Shown: in pieces, positions 9,900-17,497 of the stretch | Numbering within the stretch: position 1 is the first letter of the stretch | Layout of the letters: each line of letters opens with the position of its first letter | DNA from: Streptomyces sp. SCSIO 75703 | GTDB taxonomy: Bacteria > Actinomycetota > Actinomycetes > Streptomycetales > Streptomycetaceae | Reading direction: 5' to 3' | Assembly: GCF_036607905.1 (NCBI RefSeq) | Contig: NZ_CP144555.1 | Coordinates: 2,232,001-2,296,000, forward strand | DNA length: 64,000 nucleotides | Position numbers and translations under genes: made by a program | Notes under the pieces: generated by a model | The model's input: only the letters and a program-made list of their open reading frames with translations | Databases searched by the model: none | Told to the model about the DNA's origin: nothing

Positions 9900-11069
9900 T
9901 CAGAGGTGGTCGGGTGCGTCGATGCCGAGCAGGGACAGGCCGCCGGCCAGCACCGTCCCGGCGGCTTCGGCGAGGGCGAGCCGGGCCCGGTGGGCGGCCG
10001 AGGGTTTCTCCGCGCCGCGCGGGAGCACGGTCGGCAGGAACGGCAGCGTGACGTCGGCGACGGTGACGAGGTGCCGGGCGAGCCGGTCGGGCGCCCGCTG
10101 CGCGGCGGCGGCCGCGAGCACACGGGGGTGATCGGCGAGGGAGGCGAGGAGGGCGGGGGGGTTCGTGGCGGCGGGGATGGTGTGGCTTGCGTGGCCGGTG
10201 GGGCTTGTGTGGCCGGTGAGGCTGGCGGGGCCGGGGGCCGGGGCGGTGAGGGCGGCCGGGTCGGCGGTGAAGCCCAGGTCGGCGGCGTTGCGGACGAGGG
10301 CGCGGGTGCGGGCGTGGGCGTAACGGACCCGGAAGAGGGGATTGCGCTCGTGCTGGACGAGGTGTGCGCGGCGCTGCTCGTCGTCGAGGTGGGGCCGGTC
10401 GTGGGCGGCGGGGAGGAGCAGGGCCCAGCGTCCCGCGCTCCGCCCGAGGCTCGTGAGGTCGCCGAGGCGGACGGGGTCGTCGCAGGCGGCGGGCACGGGC
10501 CGGACGAGGGTGACGTCGGGGCCTTCCGGAGGCGGACCCACCGCGTCCACGTGGACGCCGAGCACGCGGCTCCAGCCGGCCCCGGGCGGGGCGTCGCAGC
10601 TCGTGCGGACGACGGCGCCCTGGGAACGCAGCAGGCGGGCGGCGGCGTCCAGGACGACGAGGGCGCGGGGCTCGGGGGCGCAGTGCAGGCGCGCGGTGGG
10701 GGCGTGACCGGCGGCGGGGTCGGGGGCGCGGTGGCCGTAGCGCGGGCCGAGGACCAGGATCCGCCGGACGAGGTCGGCGGGGGCGGTGCGATGGAGGCTG
10801 ATGTTGAGGAACCCGGGCCCGGTGAGGACGACGTCGGCGACGTGATCGGCGTCGAGGAGATAGGGCCGGAGCACTTCGGCGACGTACCGGGGCGTGCGCC
10901 CGGCCGGTCGCGCGAGCTGGAGCGCGATGGTGGTGGCGTAGTCGCCGCACCCCCCGGGGCCCGGCGGGGCGACGACGGCCCGCTCGGGAACGCTCACCGT
11001 GAGCTGCCCGGCGTCGACGGCACGCCGCACCGCGTGCAGGACGGTACGGGAGAGCTCGACGGGGGTCAC
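9900..11069 (-). CDS. nrtL: ArgS-related anticodon-binding protein without catalytic core
   Basis: A 389-residue protein with an arginyl-tRNA synthetase N-terminal (Add1) domain (about 1-95: [23 protein letters not shown]) and a C-terminal DALR anticodon-binding domain (about 240-389: [31 protein letters not shown]). The class I Rossmann catalytic core, with HIGH and KMSKS motifs, is absent: the middle is a shorter Pro/Arg-rich segment. It therefore cannot aminoacylate by itself. Such NrtL proteins are conserved in Streptomyces next to lysA; their function is unknown. GTG start. A TACGCT -10-like motif at 11076-11081 (minus strand) lies seven bases before it, suggesting a leaderless message. 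Confidence 0.85.
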   Translation of the reverse strand: MTPVELSRTVLHAVRRAVDAGQLTVSVPERAVVAPPGPGGCGDYATTIALQLARPAGRTPRYVAEVLRPYLLDADHVADVVLTGPGFLNISLHRTAPADLVRRILVLGPRYGHRAPDPAAGHAPTARLHCAPEPRALVVLDAAARLLRSQGAVVRTSCDAPPGAGWSRVLGVHVDAVGPPPEGPDVTLVRPVPAACDDPVRLGDLTSLGRSAGRWALLLPAAHDRPHLDDEQRRAHLVQHERNPLFRVRYAHARTRALVRNAADLGFTADPAALTAPAPGPASLTGHTSPTGHASHTIPAATNPPALLASLADHPRVLAAAAAQRAPDRLARHLVTVADVTLPFLPTVLPRGAEKPSAAHRARLALAEAAGTVLAGGLSLLGIDAPDHL

Positions 11070-11206
11070 GGCTCAAGCGTAGGCGAGGAGGGGGGTGGGC
11101 AGGCGAACGGGTTTGCCGACGTCCCGAGATGTGGACGCGCGCACAGCCACTCCCCGATCTACATCCCCCCGCGGCCACCGGTGGGTGACCGCACAGCCAC
11201 CGACGG

Positions 11207-11698
11207 CTATCCGGCAGGCTCCGCGTGGGCGGTGGAACCGCTCTCCCCCAACCCGCCGAACCCGTGGTGCCGATACCGGACGGCTCCCCCACCCCCTTCG
11301 GTCGGCCTCCGCCCGCCGCGGGACTTCCACGCGACCAACTGCCGTACGAGGACAACCAGTTCCGCGGGCTCGAACGGCTTGGGCAGGAAGGCGTCGGCGC
11401 CGGCGGCGAAACCGGCGTCCACCTCACCCTGGGTACAGGCACTGACGATGGCGAGCGGAAGATCACGGGTGCGCGGATCGGCCCGGAGCCGGGCGGCGGT
11501 ACCGATCCCGTCGAGCCGGGGCATGACGACATCCAGCGTCACGGCGTCGGGGCACACCTGATGGACGACTTCCAGACACTCGGCACCATCGGCCGCGGTC
11601 ACGACCTCGAAGCCCTCAAGCTCGAGGTTGACCCTGATCAACTGCCGGATGACCTTGTTGTCGTCCACAACGAGAATCCGGCCAGACGCCCTTGGCAC
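11207..11698 (-). CDS. Receiver-only (CheY-like) response regulator
   Basis: A 163-residue single-domain receiver: acidic pair VVDDNK near residues 11-13, phosphoacceptor Asp56 in VTLDVVMP, conserved Ser in IVSACT and Lys in FLPKPFEP. After the receiver there is only a short basic Gly/Arg-rich tail, so there is no DNA-binding output domain. The start chosen is GTG ([13 protein letters not shown]). TACTCT six bases upstream looks like the -10 of a leaderless transcript. An extended reading upstream lacks family similarity. No kinase is adjacent, so its partner is unknown. It sits between nrtL and tRNA-Arg. Confidence 0.85.
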   Translation of the reverse strand: MPRASGRILVVDDNKVIRQLIRVNLELEGFEVVTAADGAECLEVVHQVCPDAVTLDVVMPRLDGIGTAARLRADPRTRDLPLAIVSACTQGEVDAGFAAGADAFLPKPFEPAELVVLVRQLVAWKSRGGRRPTEGGGGAVRYRHHGFGGLGESGSTAHAEPAG

Positions 11699-11810
11699 AA
11701 CTCGAGAGTAGGTCGGCAACGGCCACCGCGTCCGGGTTTTCCCCACTTCCACCCCGTGCGGGGGACATCGGACCAGGACGCTGACGCCGCCGGCGACGCA
11801 CGGAAACCCG

Positions 11811-11841
11811 TTCAGGACCACCCCGGCGAAGCTGGTAGTGT
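11811..11841 (+). promoter_or_regulatory. Candidate promoter of tRNA-Arg
   Basis: TTCAGG (11811-11816) and TAGTGT (11836-11841), with 19-base spacing, precede the tRNA by about 40 bases. The same TAGTGT hexamer is seen upstream of rho. Confidence 0.45.
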
Positions 11842-11880
11842 TCTACCCGTCGCCGCGAGCAACACCACCGCGACCGACAC

Positions 11881-11952
11881 GCCCCCGTAGCTCAGGGGAT
11901 AGAGCAACGGCCTCCGGAGCCGTGTGCGCAGGTTCGAATCCTGCCGGGGGCA
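11881..11952 (+). tRNA. tRNA-Arg (anticodon CCG)
   Basis: A complete 72-nt cloverleaf. Acceptor stem GCCCCCG pairs with CGGGGGC with discriminator A. The D-arm is GCTCAGGGGATAGAGC. The anticodon arm ACGGC-CTCCGGA-GCCGT has anticodon CCG. The T-arm is GCAGG-TTCGAAT-CCTGC. The 3' CCA is not fully encoded. It reads CGG Arg codons. The 3' half of tRNA genes is a common attachment site for integrative elements, and decayed integrase and IS sequences follow within 2 kb. An 8-bp hairpin (11949-11968) overlaps the 3' end. Confidence 0.97.
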
Positions 11953-11969
11953 CTTCGCAGGAAGTGCCC

Positions 11970-12011
11970 AAAGACCCCGTGACCAGCGGAAACGCTGAGT
12001 GCGGGGTCTTT
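11970..12011 (+). terminator. Terminator after tRNA-Arg
   Basis: AAAGACCCC (11970-11978) pairs with GGGGTCTTT (12003-12011) around a loop that itself contains CAGCG/CGCTG. It lies 17 bases beyond the tRNA and ends in TTTGTGTT, giving a reasonable intrinsic terminator. Confidence 0.8.
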
Positions 12012-12248
12012 GTGTTGGCGCAGGCGGATGCCGCCCGGAGCCGCCGTACGTCGAGGTCTGTGGACGAGGCGTGGACGGGATCTTCGAGCATCGTCGCAGG
12101 TAATGGGCCTGATCCGAGCCGAGCAGGCCTGCTCCTCGCTATCGTCATGAGGTCCGCCGCGGCGAGGACATCAGGCTGGCGGCGCGAGCTGTCGCAGCCG
12201 CCCTGAGTCGCCGGCTCCGGACAGACGAACAGACGAGTTGGGGGACTC

Positions 12249-12869
12249 ATGGATCTATCCGCTGTGGCCGTTGGGCTGATCACCGCTGCAGGAACTCTGG
12301 GTGGGGCGATGTTCAACGAGTTCGCCAGCCAGAAGCGCGAAAAGCGTGCTGATCAACAACGAATACGGGAACGCGATGACAGAGCCCAGCAAGCAAGACG
12401 TGACCTCTATGCCCGTCTGAACGCCACCGCTCGCGCATATCGGGTCGCTGCCCGAGATGCAGTCCGCGCAACCGAGCGGGGTGAAGACGTCGAGTCAGCA
12501 GTCCTCGAAGCTGCTAAAGAGGCCTGGGCAGAGGAATATTCTCAGGCGCAGATGGCACTGTCGAAGGACGTCCTGGAAGTGACCTCGGCCCTGAACAGGG
12601 CTCTGGGTGTCGGATACGCCGTTGTAAAGCAGTTGCCGAGCAGTCTCAGCCCAGATGCCGCTTACAGCCGGGCGAATGCTTGGTTCAGCGGCCCACTGTC
12701 CGACGGCGTGTACCTACTACGCGTCACTTTGCGACATGACCTCGGCGTCGAAGTGCAGCCTGACTTCGAGCGCTCGCGCATGCGAGCTCTCGCGGCCCTC
12801 GACATTGAACGAAGAGCTCTTGAACGCCAACTCGATGCAGAACAGGCCCAGACCAGCCGGTCCCCATAA
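12249..12869 (+). CDS. Membrane-anchored coiled-coil protein of unknown function
   Basis: A 206-residue protein I do not recognise. The N-terminus (about 4-22, AVAVGLITAAGTLGGAM) is a likely membrane helix. A highly charged Lys/Arg/Glu helix follows (about 28-60), then mostly helical sequence to the end. No catalytic motif is seen. ATG start with GGGGGA five bases upstream. GC content and codon use (ATA, AAA, TAT, GAA) are clearly less biased than the flanking core genes, pointing to horizontal acquisition together with the relics downstream. It is the only intact gene between the tRNA and the integrase relic, so it may be leftover cargo of an integrated element. Confidence 0.65.
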   Translation: MDLSAVAVGLITAAGTLGGAMFNEFASQKREKRADQQRIRERDDRAQQARRDLYARLNATARAYRVAARDAVRATERGEDVESAVLEAAKEAWAEEYSQAQMALSKDVLEVTSALNRALGVGYAVVKQLPSSLSPDAAYSRANAWFSGPLSDGVYLLRVTLRHDLGVEVQPDFERSRMRALAALDIERRALERQLDAEQAQTSRSP

Positions 12870-12934
12870 CGCACGAACCAGACGCCGAGGCCCCGGGCAT
12901 GACCCTCAGGGGCCTGGCAAATGATCAGGTCTTG

Positions 12935-13310
12935 TCACTCGTATTCGCGCAGCAGGTCTTCAACGCCACGTCGACAGCGCCGAGTGACGGAGGTCGTACG
13001 GCCTACTGGCGAGCGGCGAGGCCGCGATGGCCGACGGAAGCGCCAGGAGCCGAGCTTCCTGCCACACGCGGAGTAGGTCGAGGAGGGGACGACCGAACCC
13101 TTCTCACTGCAGAAGAGCCGCCCGTCTTCCGCCGTGCCGAACGTGGCCAGGTGCTCTCGCAGCCCGGCGACGAGCTGAGTCGGAACAGGAACGCGCCGAA
13201 CCTCCTCAGTCGACCGATTCCTGCGCCCGCGGTCGTCGTGGGTCTCCCCCGACTCCGTCCACCCTTTGCCGACGGACGGACGAGTCTGGTGGATCAGCGC
13301 CGACCCCCAG
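12935..13310 (-). pseudogene. Tyrosine-recombinase (phage-type integrase) relic
   Basis: Reading the minus strand, the catalytic part of a Streptomyces integrase is recognisable: SVGKGWTESGETHDDRG, EVRRVPVPTQL and DGRLFCSEKGSVVPS in one frame. The LASRPYDLRHSALSTW segment, which holds the HxxR box arginine, is only readable in another frame after a shift near 13070. The third block with the catalytic Tyr is deleted: the original frame resumes as GVEDLLREYE and stops at 12935. The N-terminal core-binding domain is also missing. It is inactive. It lies 1 kb from tRNA-Arg and is probably the remnant of the element that used that tRNA. Confidence 0.8.
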
Positions 13311-13329
13311 TGAGGTTTCTCGACGTTGA

Positions 13330-13751
13330 TCACTTCCCGATTCCGTTGAGGACGAGGGCGGCTCGGGTGGTGTCGCCGATCCGGCTGGGGCTGAGCGTGA
13401 TGTGTTGCAGCGTGCGCCAGCGCTGCTTGAGTTCGGCGGCGGTGCGTTCTCCGAGGGCTCGCACGTGTCGCAGCAGGGTGTTGAACATGCGGGTGTGGAG
13501 GTGAAGTGCCTGTTCGGCCTTGACTCTTGGGCGACGGACGGGGATGCGGATGCCGATGCCCGCGCCGATGTAGCCCTTGTCGGCCAGGGCCGGCAGGCCG
13601 TCGGCCGCCGCTTTGTACAGCGCGGGCAGCACGCGGGTGTGGGCGGCGGTGATGTCTGGGAAGTGGAGCCGGGATCGACGTCGGAGACCCACAGCGGGGT
13701 GCCGTCCGGTGCGGACAGGAACTGGATAGTGCCGCCGAATGCCTTGTGTTT
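13330..13751 (-). pseudogene. IS5-like DDE transposase relic
   Basis: The minus strand encodes the C-terminal part of a Streptomyces IS transposase: KHKAFGGTIQFLSAPDGTPLWVSDVDPGST in one frame, then PDITAAHTRVLPALYKAAADGLPALADKGYIGAGIG through ELKQRWRTLQHITLSP and VLNGIGK in the neighbouring frame. A single-base frameshift lies near 13655-13665. The N-terminal DNA-binding half is gone, and no terminal inverted repeats are evident. It ends exactly where the integrase relic begins, so it may have landed in that integrase gene. Inactive. Confidence 0.8.
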
Positions 13752-13850
13752 CCTCTCCCGTGCCGCCTTCTGCGCCCGCCGCACCGGCGCCGCGGGCCCC
13801 GCGAGCCCGGCGTGATCCCAACGAAAGACCCTAGTCCCGAGGCACTACGG

Positions 13851-14000
13851 GGCGCCGGGCTGCACGGACACGAGTACGCCATCGATGCCACGGTCGCCGA
13901 GGTCGCCCTGCGTCAGCCGAAACCCGTCGCCCTCATGGCCTCAGACAGCGGCGACATGGCCAAACTCTGCGGAAACCAGGCCCACATCGTCCCTCTCTGA
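13851..14000 (+). pseudogene. C-terminal fragment of a PIN-domain (VapC-like) protein
   Basis: About 49 residues from GAGLHGHEYAIDATVAEVAL to NQAHIVPL resemble the end of small Streptomyces PIN-domain proteins. In those the acidic IDATVAE stretch supplies metal ligands and the end reads VALxxSDxxDMxxLC. The N-terminal half with the first catalytic Asp is absent and there is no start codon with an RBS. No antitoxin is visible beside it. It abuts the transposase relic, so IS insertion or deletion probably removed the rest. Confidence 0.55.
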
Positions 14001-14083
14001 CGCGCCGGCCCACCCCGAGCACGCGCCCTGGTCGGGGAGGCCGAGCATGTCGGCGTGTTCTCGGAAGACCGTGCGACCGTCCG

Positions 14084-14467
14084 TCAGCCGGTGTCCGGCC
14101 ACTCTGCGGGAGGCGGAGGCGGCTCGGGGGCGTTGTGTCGTTCCGCCTGTCGCGCGTTCTCCTCCCGGAGGGTGGTCAGCCATGGCCACAGATCCGGCAG
14201 GGGTTGTGCGGGGCAGGCGAGGCGGTGCTCGACGCGGCACCGCTGGAACTGCTCCGGCGGGCACACTCCGTAGACCGTCACCCGCCCATCGGACAGTTCG
14301 ATCCACCGGTGGTCCGCCGGCACCGTATGGGCCAGTGGCTTCATGTCCGGCTCCAGCAGTACCCAGTCATGGTCGAGCGTCGCGACCCGGTCCTGCGGCA
14401 GCCCGCAGTCAGGGCAACGGGATCGCCCACCACTCAGCCGCCGCGGTTCCTTCTCCACAGGCCCCAT
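14084..14467 (-). CDS. Small zinc-ribbon-like protein, DUF6083-like
   Basis: A 127-residue protein with an N-terminal CPDCG pair and a later Cys/His set (VCPPEQFQRCRVEHRLACP) that could form a zinc site. RWIELSDGRVTVYGVC is the best-conserved-looking core. The layout resembles DUF6083 proteins of Streptomyces, for which no function is known. The tail is Pro-rich. The start chosen is the ATG of MGPVEK; more in-frame sequence exists upstream but is low-complexity Arg/Pro. It sits at the edge of the accessory patch after tRNA-Arg. Confidence 0.55.
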   Translation of the reverse strand: MGPVEKEPRRLSGGRSRCPDCGLPQDRVATLDHDWVLLEPDMKPLAHTVPADHRWIELSDGRVTVYGVCPPEQFQRCRVEHRLACPAQPLPDLWPWLTTLREENARQAERHNAPEPPPPPAEWPDTG

Positions 14468-14764
14468 ACCGTGAGGGTCGCCAGTCCGGCAGCCCGGGCG
14501 TAGAGCGCGAACCGGACGAAACGTCTGCGGTAGACGGGGAGCACGGGGACGGAGGACGACGCGGCGGGTGCGGCCGGCAACCAACGGCCGACGGCACGCG
14601 GCCGAAATGCGGCGAAGCCCTGACCGCAGGTGGACCGGAGGGCGTCGCCGACGCCGCCAAGGCTTGCGGTGGATTGGCCCCTCCGGGCTGTCCGCGTAAG
14701 GACCGGCGCCGTCGCGGCCCTCGTCTGCGGTGGTGAGGGGCCGGCCGCGTGGTGGGCTGGTGCC
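14468..14764. other. Gap without a clear gene
   Basis: Between the DUF6083-like gene and the VOC gene. A minus-strand frame contains a short hydrophobic segment (FVRFALYARAAGLATLTVWGLW, ending KNRGG) that could be the tail of a small membrane protein overlapping the start of the DUF6083-like gene. No start codon with an RBS supports it. Nothing else is seen. Confidence 0.4.
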
Positions 14765-15181
14765 TCAGCCCTCGCGGGGCTGGTTGAAGCGGATCATGTT
14801 GCCGGCGGGGTCGCGGAAGGCGCAGTCGCGGACGCCGTAGTGCTGGTCCATGGGTTCCTGAAGGACCTCGCCGCCGGCGGCGCGGATGTGCTCGAAGGTG
14901 GCGTCGCAGTCGTCGGTGGTGAAGATGACGCCGCGCAGCAGGCCCTTGGCGAGGAGTTCCGCCATGGCCCGCTGGTCGGCGGGCGAGGCGTTCGGGTCGG
15001 CCAGCGGGGGCTCCAGGACGATGTTCACGTCCGGCTGCGAGGGCGGGCCGACCGTCACCCAGCGCATGTTCTCGAAGCCGACGTCGTTGCGTACCTCCAG
15101 GCCGAGGATGTCCCGGTAGAAGGCGAGGGCCTTGTCGTGGTCGTCGACGGCGATGAAGCACTGCGAGAATCTGATGTCCAT
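14765..15181 (-). CDS. VOC (glyoxalase/bleomycin-resistance) superfamily protein
   Basis: A 138-residue single VOC module pair. It begins DIRFSQCFIAVDDHDKALAFYRDILGLEV, the standard first beta-alpha unit, and ends VRDCAFRDPAGNMIRFNQ, the second half with likely metal ligands His/Glu/Gln. Substrates of this group vary (glyoxalases, dioxygenases, drug-binding proteins) and cannot be assigned. An alternative start nine bases upstream (MNAMD) is possible. It follows the AraC gene with no gap, so the two form an operon and the regulator probably controls it. Confidence 0.85.
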   Translation of the reverse strand: MDIRFSQCFIAVDDHDKALAFYRDILGLEVRNDVGFENMRWVTVGPPSQPDVNIVLEPPLADPNASPADQRAMAELLAKGLLRGVIFTTDDCDATFEHIRAAGGEVLQEPMDQHYGVRDCAFRDPAGNMIRFNQPREG

Positions 15182-15191
15182 GGCGTTCACG

Positions 15192-15626
15192 CTACGGACG
15201 CCGGCGGGCTTTCGCTTCTCCGTTCCTGACCGGTCGGGTCCTGACCGGTCGGGAGTAGATCCTGGCGTAGCAGGGCGGGACGACGGCCGCCGCCTCGTGG
15301 GCGCGGGCCCGGTACGCGCTGGGGGTCTCCCCGACCAGTTCGGTGAAGCGTGAGCTGAACGAGCCGAGCGAGGTGCAGCCGACCGCGTGACAGACCTCCG
15401 TCACGGTGAGGTCGCCCCGTCTGAGCAGGGCCTTCGCCCGTTCGATGCGCCGGGTCATGAGGTAGCCGTACGGCGTCTCCCCGAAGGCGGCGCGGAAGCA
15501 GCGGGAGAAGTGGCCCGGGGACATCAGGGCGATCCGGGCCAGCGCCGGCACGTCGAGGGGCTCGGCGTAGTCGCGGTCCATCGCGTCGCGGGCCCGGCGC
15601 AGCCGGACGAGGTCCTCCAGGGTCAC
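15192..15626 (-). CDS. AraC-family transcriptional regulator (DNA-binding domain only)
   Basis: A 144-residue regulator made almost entirely of the two AraC helix-turn-helix motifs: LDVPALARIALMSPGHFSRCFRAAFGETP and LTVTEVCHAVGCTSLGSFSSRFTELVGETP, with RIERAKALLRR between them. There is no N-terminal ligand-binding domain, unlike classical AraC. The short basic tail may help DNA binding. GTG start (VTLEDLVRL). It is the first gene of a two-gene unit with the VOC protein, a common Streptomyces pairing. Confidence 0.88.
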   Translation of the reverse strand: MTLEDLVRLRRARDAMDRDYAEPLDVPALARIALMSPGHFSRCFRAAFGETPYGYLMTRRIERAKALLRRGDLTVTEVCHAVGCTSLGSFSSRFTELVGETPSAYRARAHEAAAVVPPCYARIYSRPVRTRPVRNGEAKARRRP

Positions 15627-15817
15627 CCCTCCACCTTCGCACGCCGGCGGGGACGGCGGGCATACGGCCGCTCCCGCCGCCCTCGCCCAGCGGGTGCGCG
15701 GCGGGCGTACGGCCGCCCCACCGCCTCGTCGGCGGGGACGGCGGATACGGCCGCTTTCGCCGCCCCGCCGCCCCGGCCCGGACGGCGCCCGCCCCGCCCC
15801 GGACGGGGTCCGGCTCC

Positions 15818-17497
15818 TCACTCGCGGGACAGCACCTCCCCCAGCACGTCGCGCAGCACGGGCTCCGGGTCCGTCGCGGGGCCCGGGGAGCGCCAGGCGA
15901 CGAAGCCGTCGGGGCGGACCAGCACCGCGCCGCCGCGCGAGACGCCGTGGGCCCGTGCCCAGTCCGGGGCGGTGCCCGTGTCGTCGTCCTCGACGGTGAG
16001 GTCGGCCTCCGGGGCGCCGTTGGCGCCGACGCGGTACGGCGTCAGCGGCACTCCGGTCTCCGCCGCGAGGCGCAGCGCCGCCTCGTGCCAGCCGGCGGGC
16101 TCCGCGGCGTCGCTGAGCAGGACGAGGGAGCGTTCGTACAGGTCGAGGGTGGACAGGCGGGTGCCGGCGCGGCGCATCCACAGGTGGGGGGCCCGGCTGC
16201 CGGGGGCGCCGCCGAGCCGGAGGTCCTCGGGGACGACGGGCGTGGCCGGGTCGGCGCCGACCACGGCGCCCCGGGGGTAGCGGTAGCCGAGGGCGACGTT
16301 GAGGATGCCGCGTTGCGGGCCGGTGCCGCCCGGGGTGGGGGGCGGGGCGAAGCCGGGGTGGCTGTGTTCGGCCGAGCGGGCGGCGGCGCGGGCGCTGGTC
16401 GCCTCGGCGACCGGGCGGCGTTCGGCGTCGTAGGTGTCGAGGAGGCCGTCGCCGGCCCAGCCGTCGAGGACCGCGGCGAGTTTCCAGGCGAGGTTGTGGG
16501 CGTCCTGGATGCCGGTGTTGGAGCCGAACGCGCCGGTGGGCGACATCTCGTGGGCGGAGTCGCCGGCGAGGAAGACGCGGCCGGAGCGGTAGGCGCGGGC
16601 GACGCGCTGGGCGGCGTGCCAGGGGGCGCGGCCGGTGATCTCGATGTCGAGGGCGTCGTCGCCGACGGCGCGGCGGATGTGCTCGGCGCACCGTTCGTCG
16701 GTGAAGTCCTCCAGGGTTTCCCCCTGTTCGGGGTGCCAGGGGGCGTGGAAGACCCAGTTCTCCCGGTTGTCGACGGGCAGCAGGGCGCCGTCGGCGTCGG
16801 GGGTGGTCAGGTAGCAGACGATGAAGCGGCGGTCGCCGACGACGTCGGCGAGGCGGCGGGAGCGGAAGGTGACGCTGATGTTGTGGAAGAGGTCGCCGGG
16901 ACCGCTCTGGCCGATGCCGAGTTGTTCGCGGACGGGGCTGCGGGGGCCGTCGGCGGCGACCAGGTAGTCGGCGCGGATGGTGGTGTGTTCGCCGGTGTCG
17001 CGGCTCTTGACGAGGGCGGTGACGCCGTCGGGGTCGGCGTCGAAGGAGAGGAGTTCGGTGGCGAAGCGCAGGTCGCCGCCGAGTTCGCCCGCGTGCCGCA
17101 GGAGTTGGGGCTCCAGGTCGTTCTGGCTGCACAGGCACCAGTTGCTGGGGCTGATGCGGTCCAGGTCGCCGCCCGCGTCGATCCGGCGGAAGAGCCATTC
17201 GCCCGCGTCGCCGGCCAGGGTGGGCGTCTGGAGGATGCCGTGGTTGCCGGCGAGGGTGGCGGCGGCCCGGCGGATCCCGGGTTCGGTGCCGGAGACGCGG
17301 AACAGCTCCATCGTACGGACGTTGTTGCCGCGTCCGCGGGGGTGGAGGGAGGTGCCGGTGTGCCGTTCCACCAGGGTGTGGCGGATGCCCAGCCGGCCCA
17401 GGAACACCGAGGTCGACAGGCCGACCAGGGATCCTCCGACGATGAGCACGGGGACGTGGTGGGCCCCGGTTTCCGTTCGGGCGGTGCTGTCGTTCAT
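15818..17497 (-). CDS. Spore-pigment FAD-dependent hydroxylase (WhiE ORF VIII type)
   Basis: A 559-residue aromatic-ring flavoprotein monooxygenase. The FAD Rossmann motif is VLIVGGSLVGLSTS at the N-terminus, the DG motif is VAADGPRSPVRE, and the GD motif is VFLAGDSAHEMSPTGAFGSNTGIQDAHNLAWKLA. A thioredoxin-like C-terminal domain (about 420-559) is typical of the phenol-hydroxylase/MhpA group. It diverges from the type II PKS operon exactly as whiE ORF VIII does in S. coelicolor, where it modifies the spore polyketide and is transcribed under sigma-F. ATG start with AGGGA six bases upstream. No sigma-F-type promoter could be placed with confidence. Confidence 0.9.
   Translation of the reverse strand: MNDSTARTETGAHHVPVLIVGGSLVGLSTSVFLGRLGIRHTLVERHTGTSLHPRGRGNNVRTMELFRVSGTEPGIRRAAATLAGNHGILQTPTLAGDAGEWLFRRIDAGGDLDRISPSNWCLCSQNDLEPQLLRHAGELGGDLRFATELLSFDADPDGVTALVKSRDTGEHTTIRADYLVAADGPRSPVREQLGIGQSGPGDLFHNISVTFRSRRLADVVGDRRFIVCYLTTPDADGALLPVDNRENWVFHAPWHPEQGETLEDFTDERCAEHIRRAVGDDALDIEITGRAPWHAAQRVARAYRSGRVFLAGDSAHEMSPTGAFGSNTGIQDAHNLAWKLAAVLDGWAGDGLLDTYDAERRPVAEATSARAAARSAEHSHPGFAPPPTPGGTGPQRGILNVALGYRYPRGAVVGADPATPVVPEDLRLGGAPGSRAPHLWMRRAGTRLSTLDLYERSLVLLSDAAEPAGWHEAALRLAAETGVPLTPYRVGANGAPEADLTVEDDDTGTAPDWARAHGVSRGGAVLVRPDGFVAWRSPGPATDPEPVLRDVLGEVLSRE

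Noticed and set aside
8491..11532. A single 1013-codon minus-strand frame spanning lysA and more
   Set aside because: Only the part from 9882 down is LysA. The extension is Arg/Pro-rich and runs antiphase through nrtL, which is the real gene there.
12935..13891. A 318-codon minus-strand frame taken as one protein
   Set aside because: Its first half is out-of-frame over the transposase relic, and only the last third has integrase similarity, so it is two relics.
13851..14000. Intact toxin-antitoxin system
   Set aside because: Only the C-terminal PIN-like part is present and no antitoxin gene is visible.
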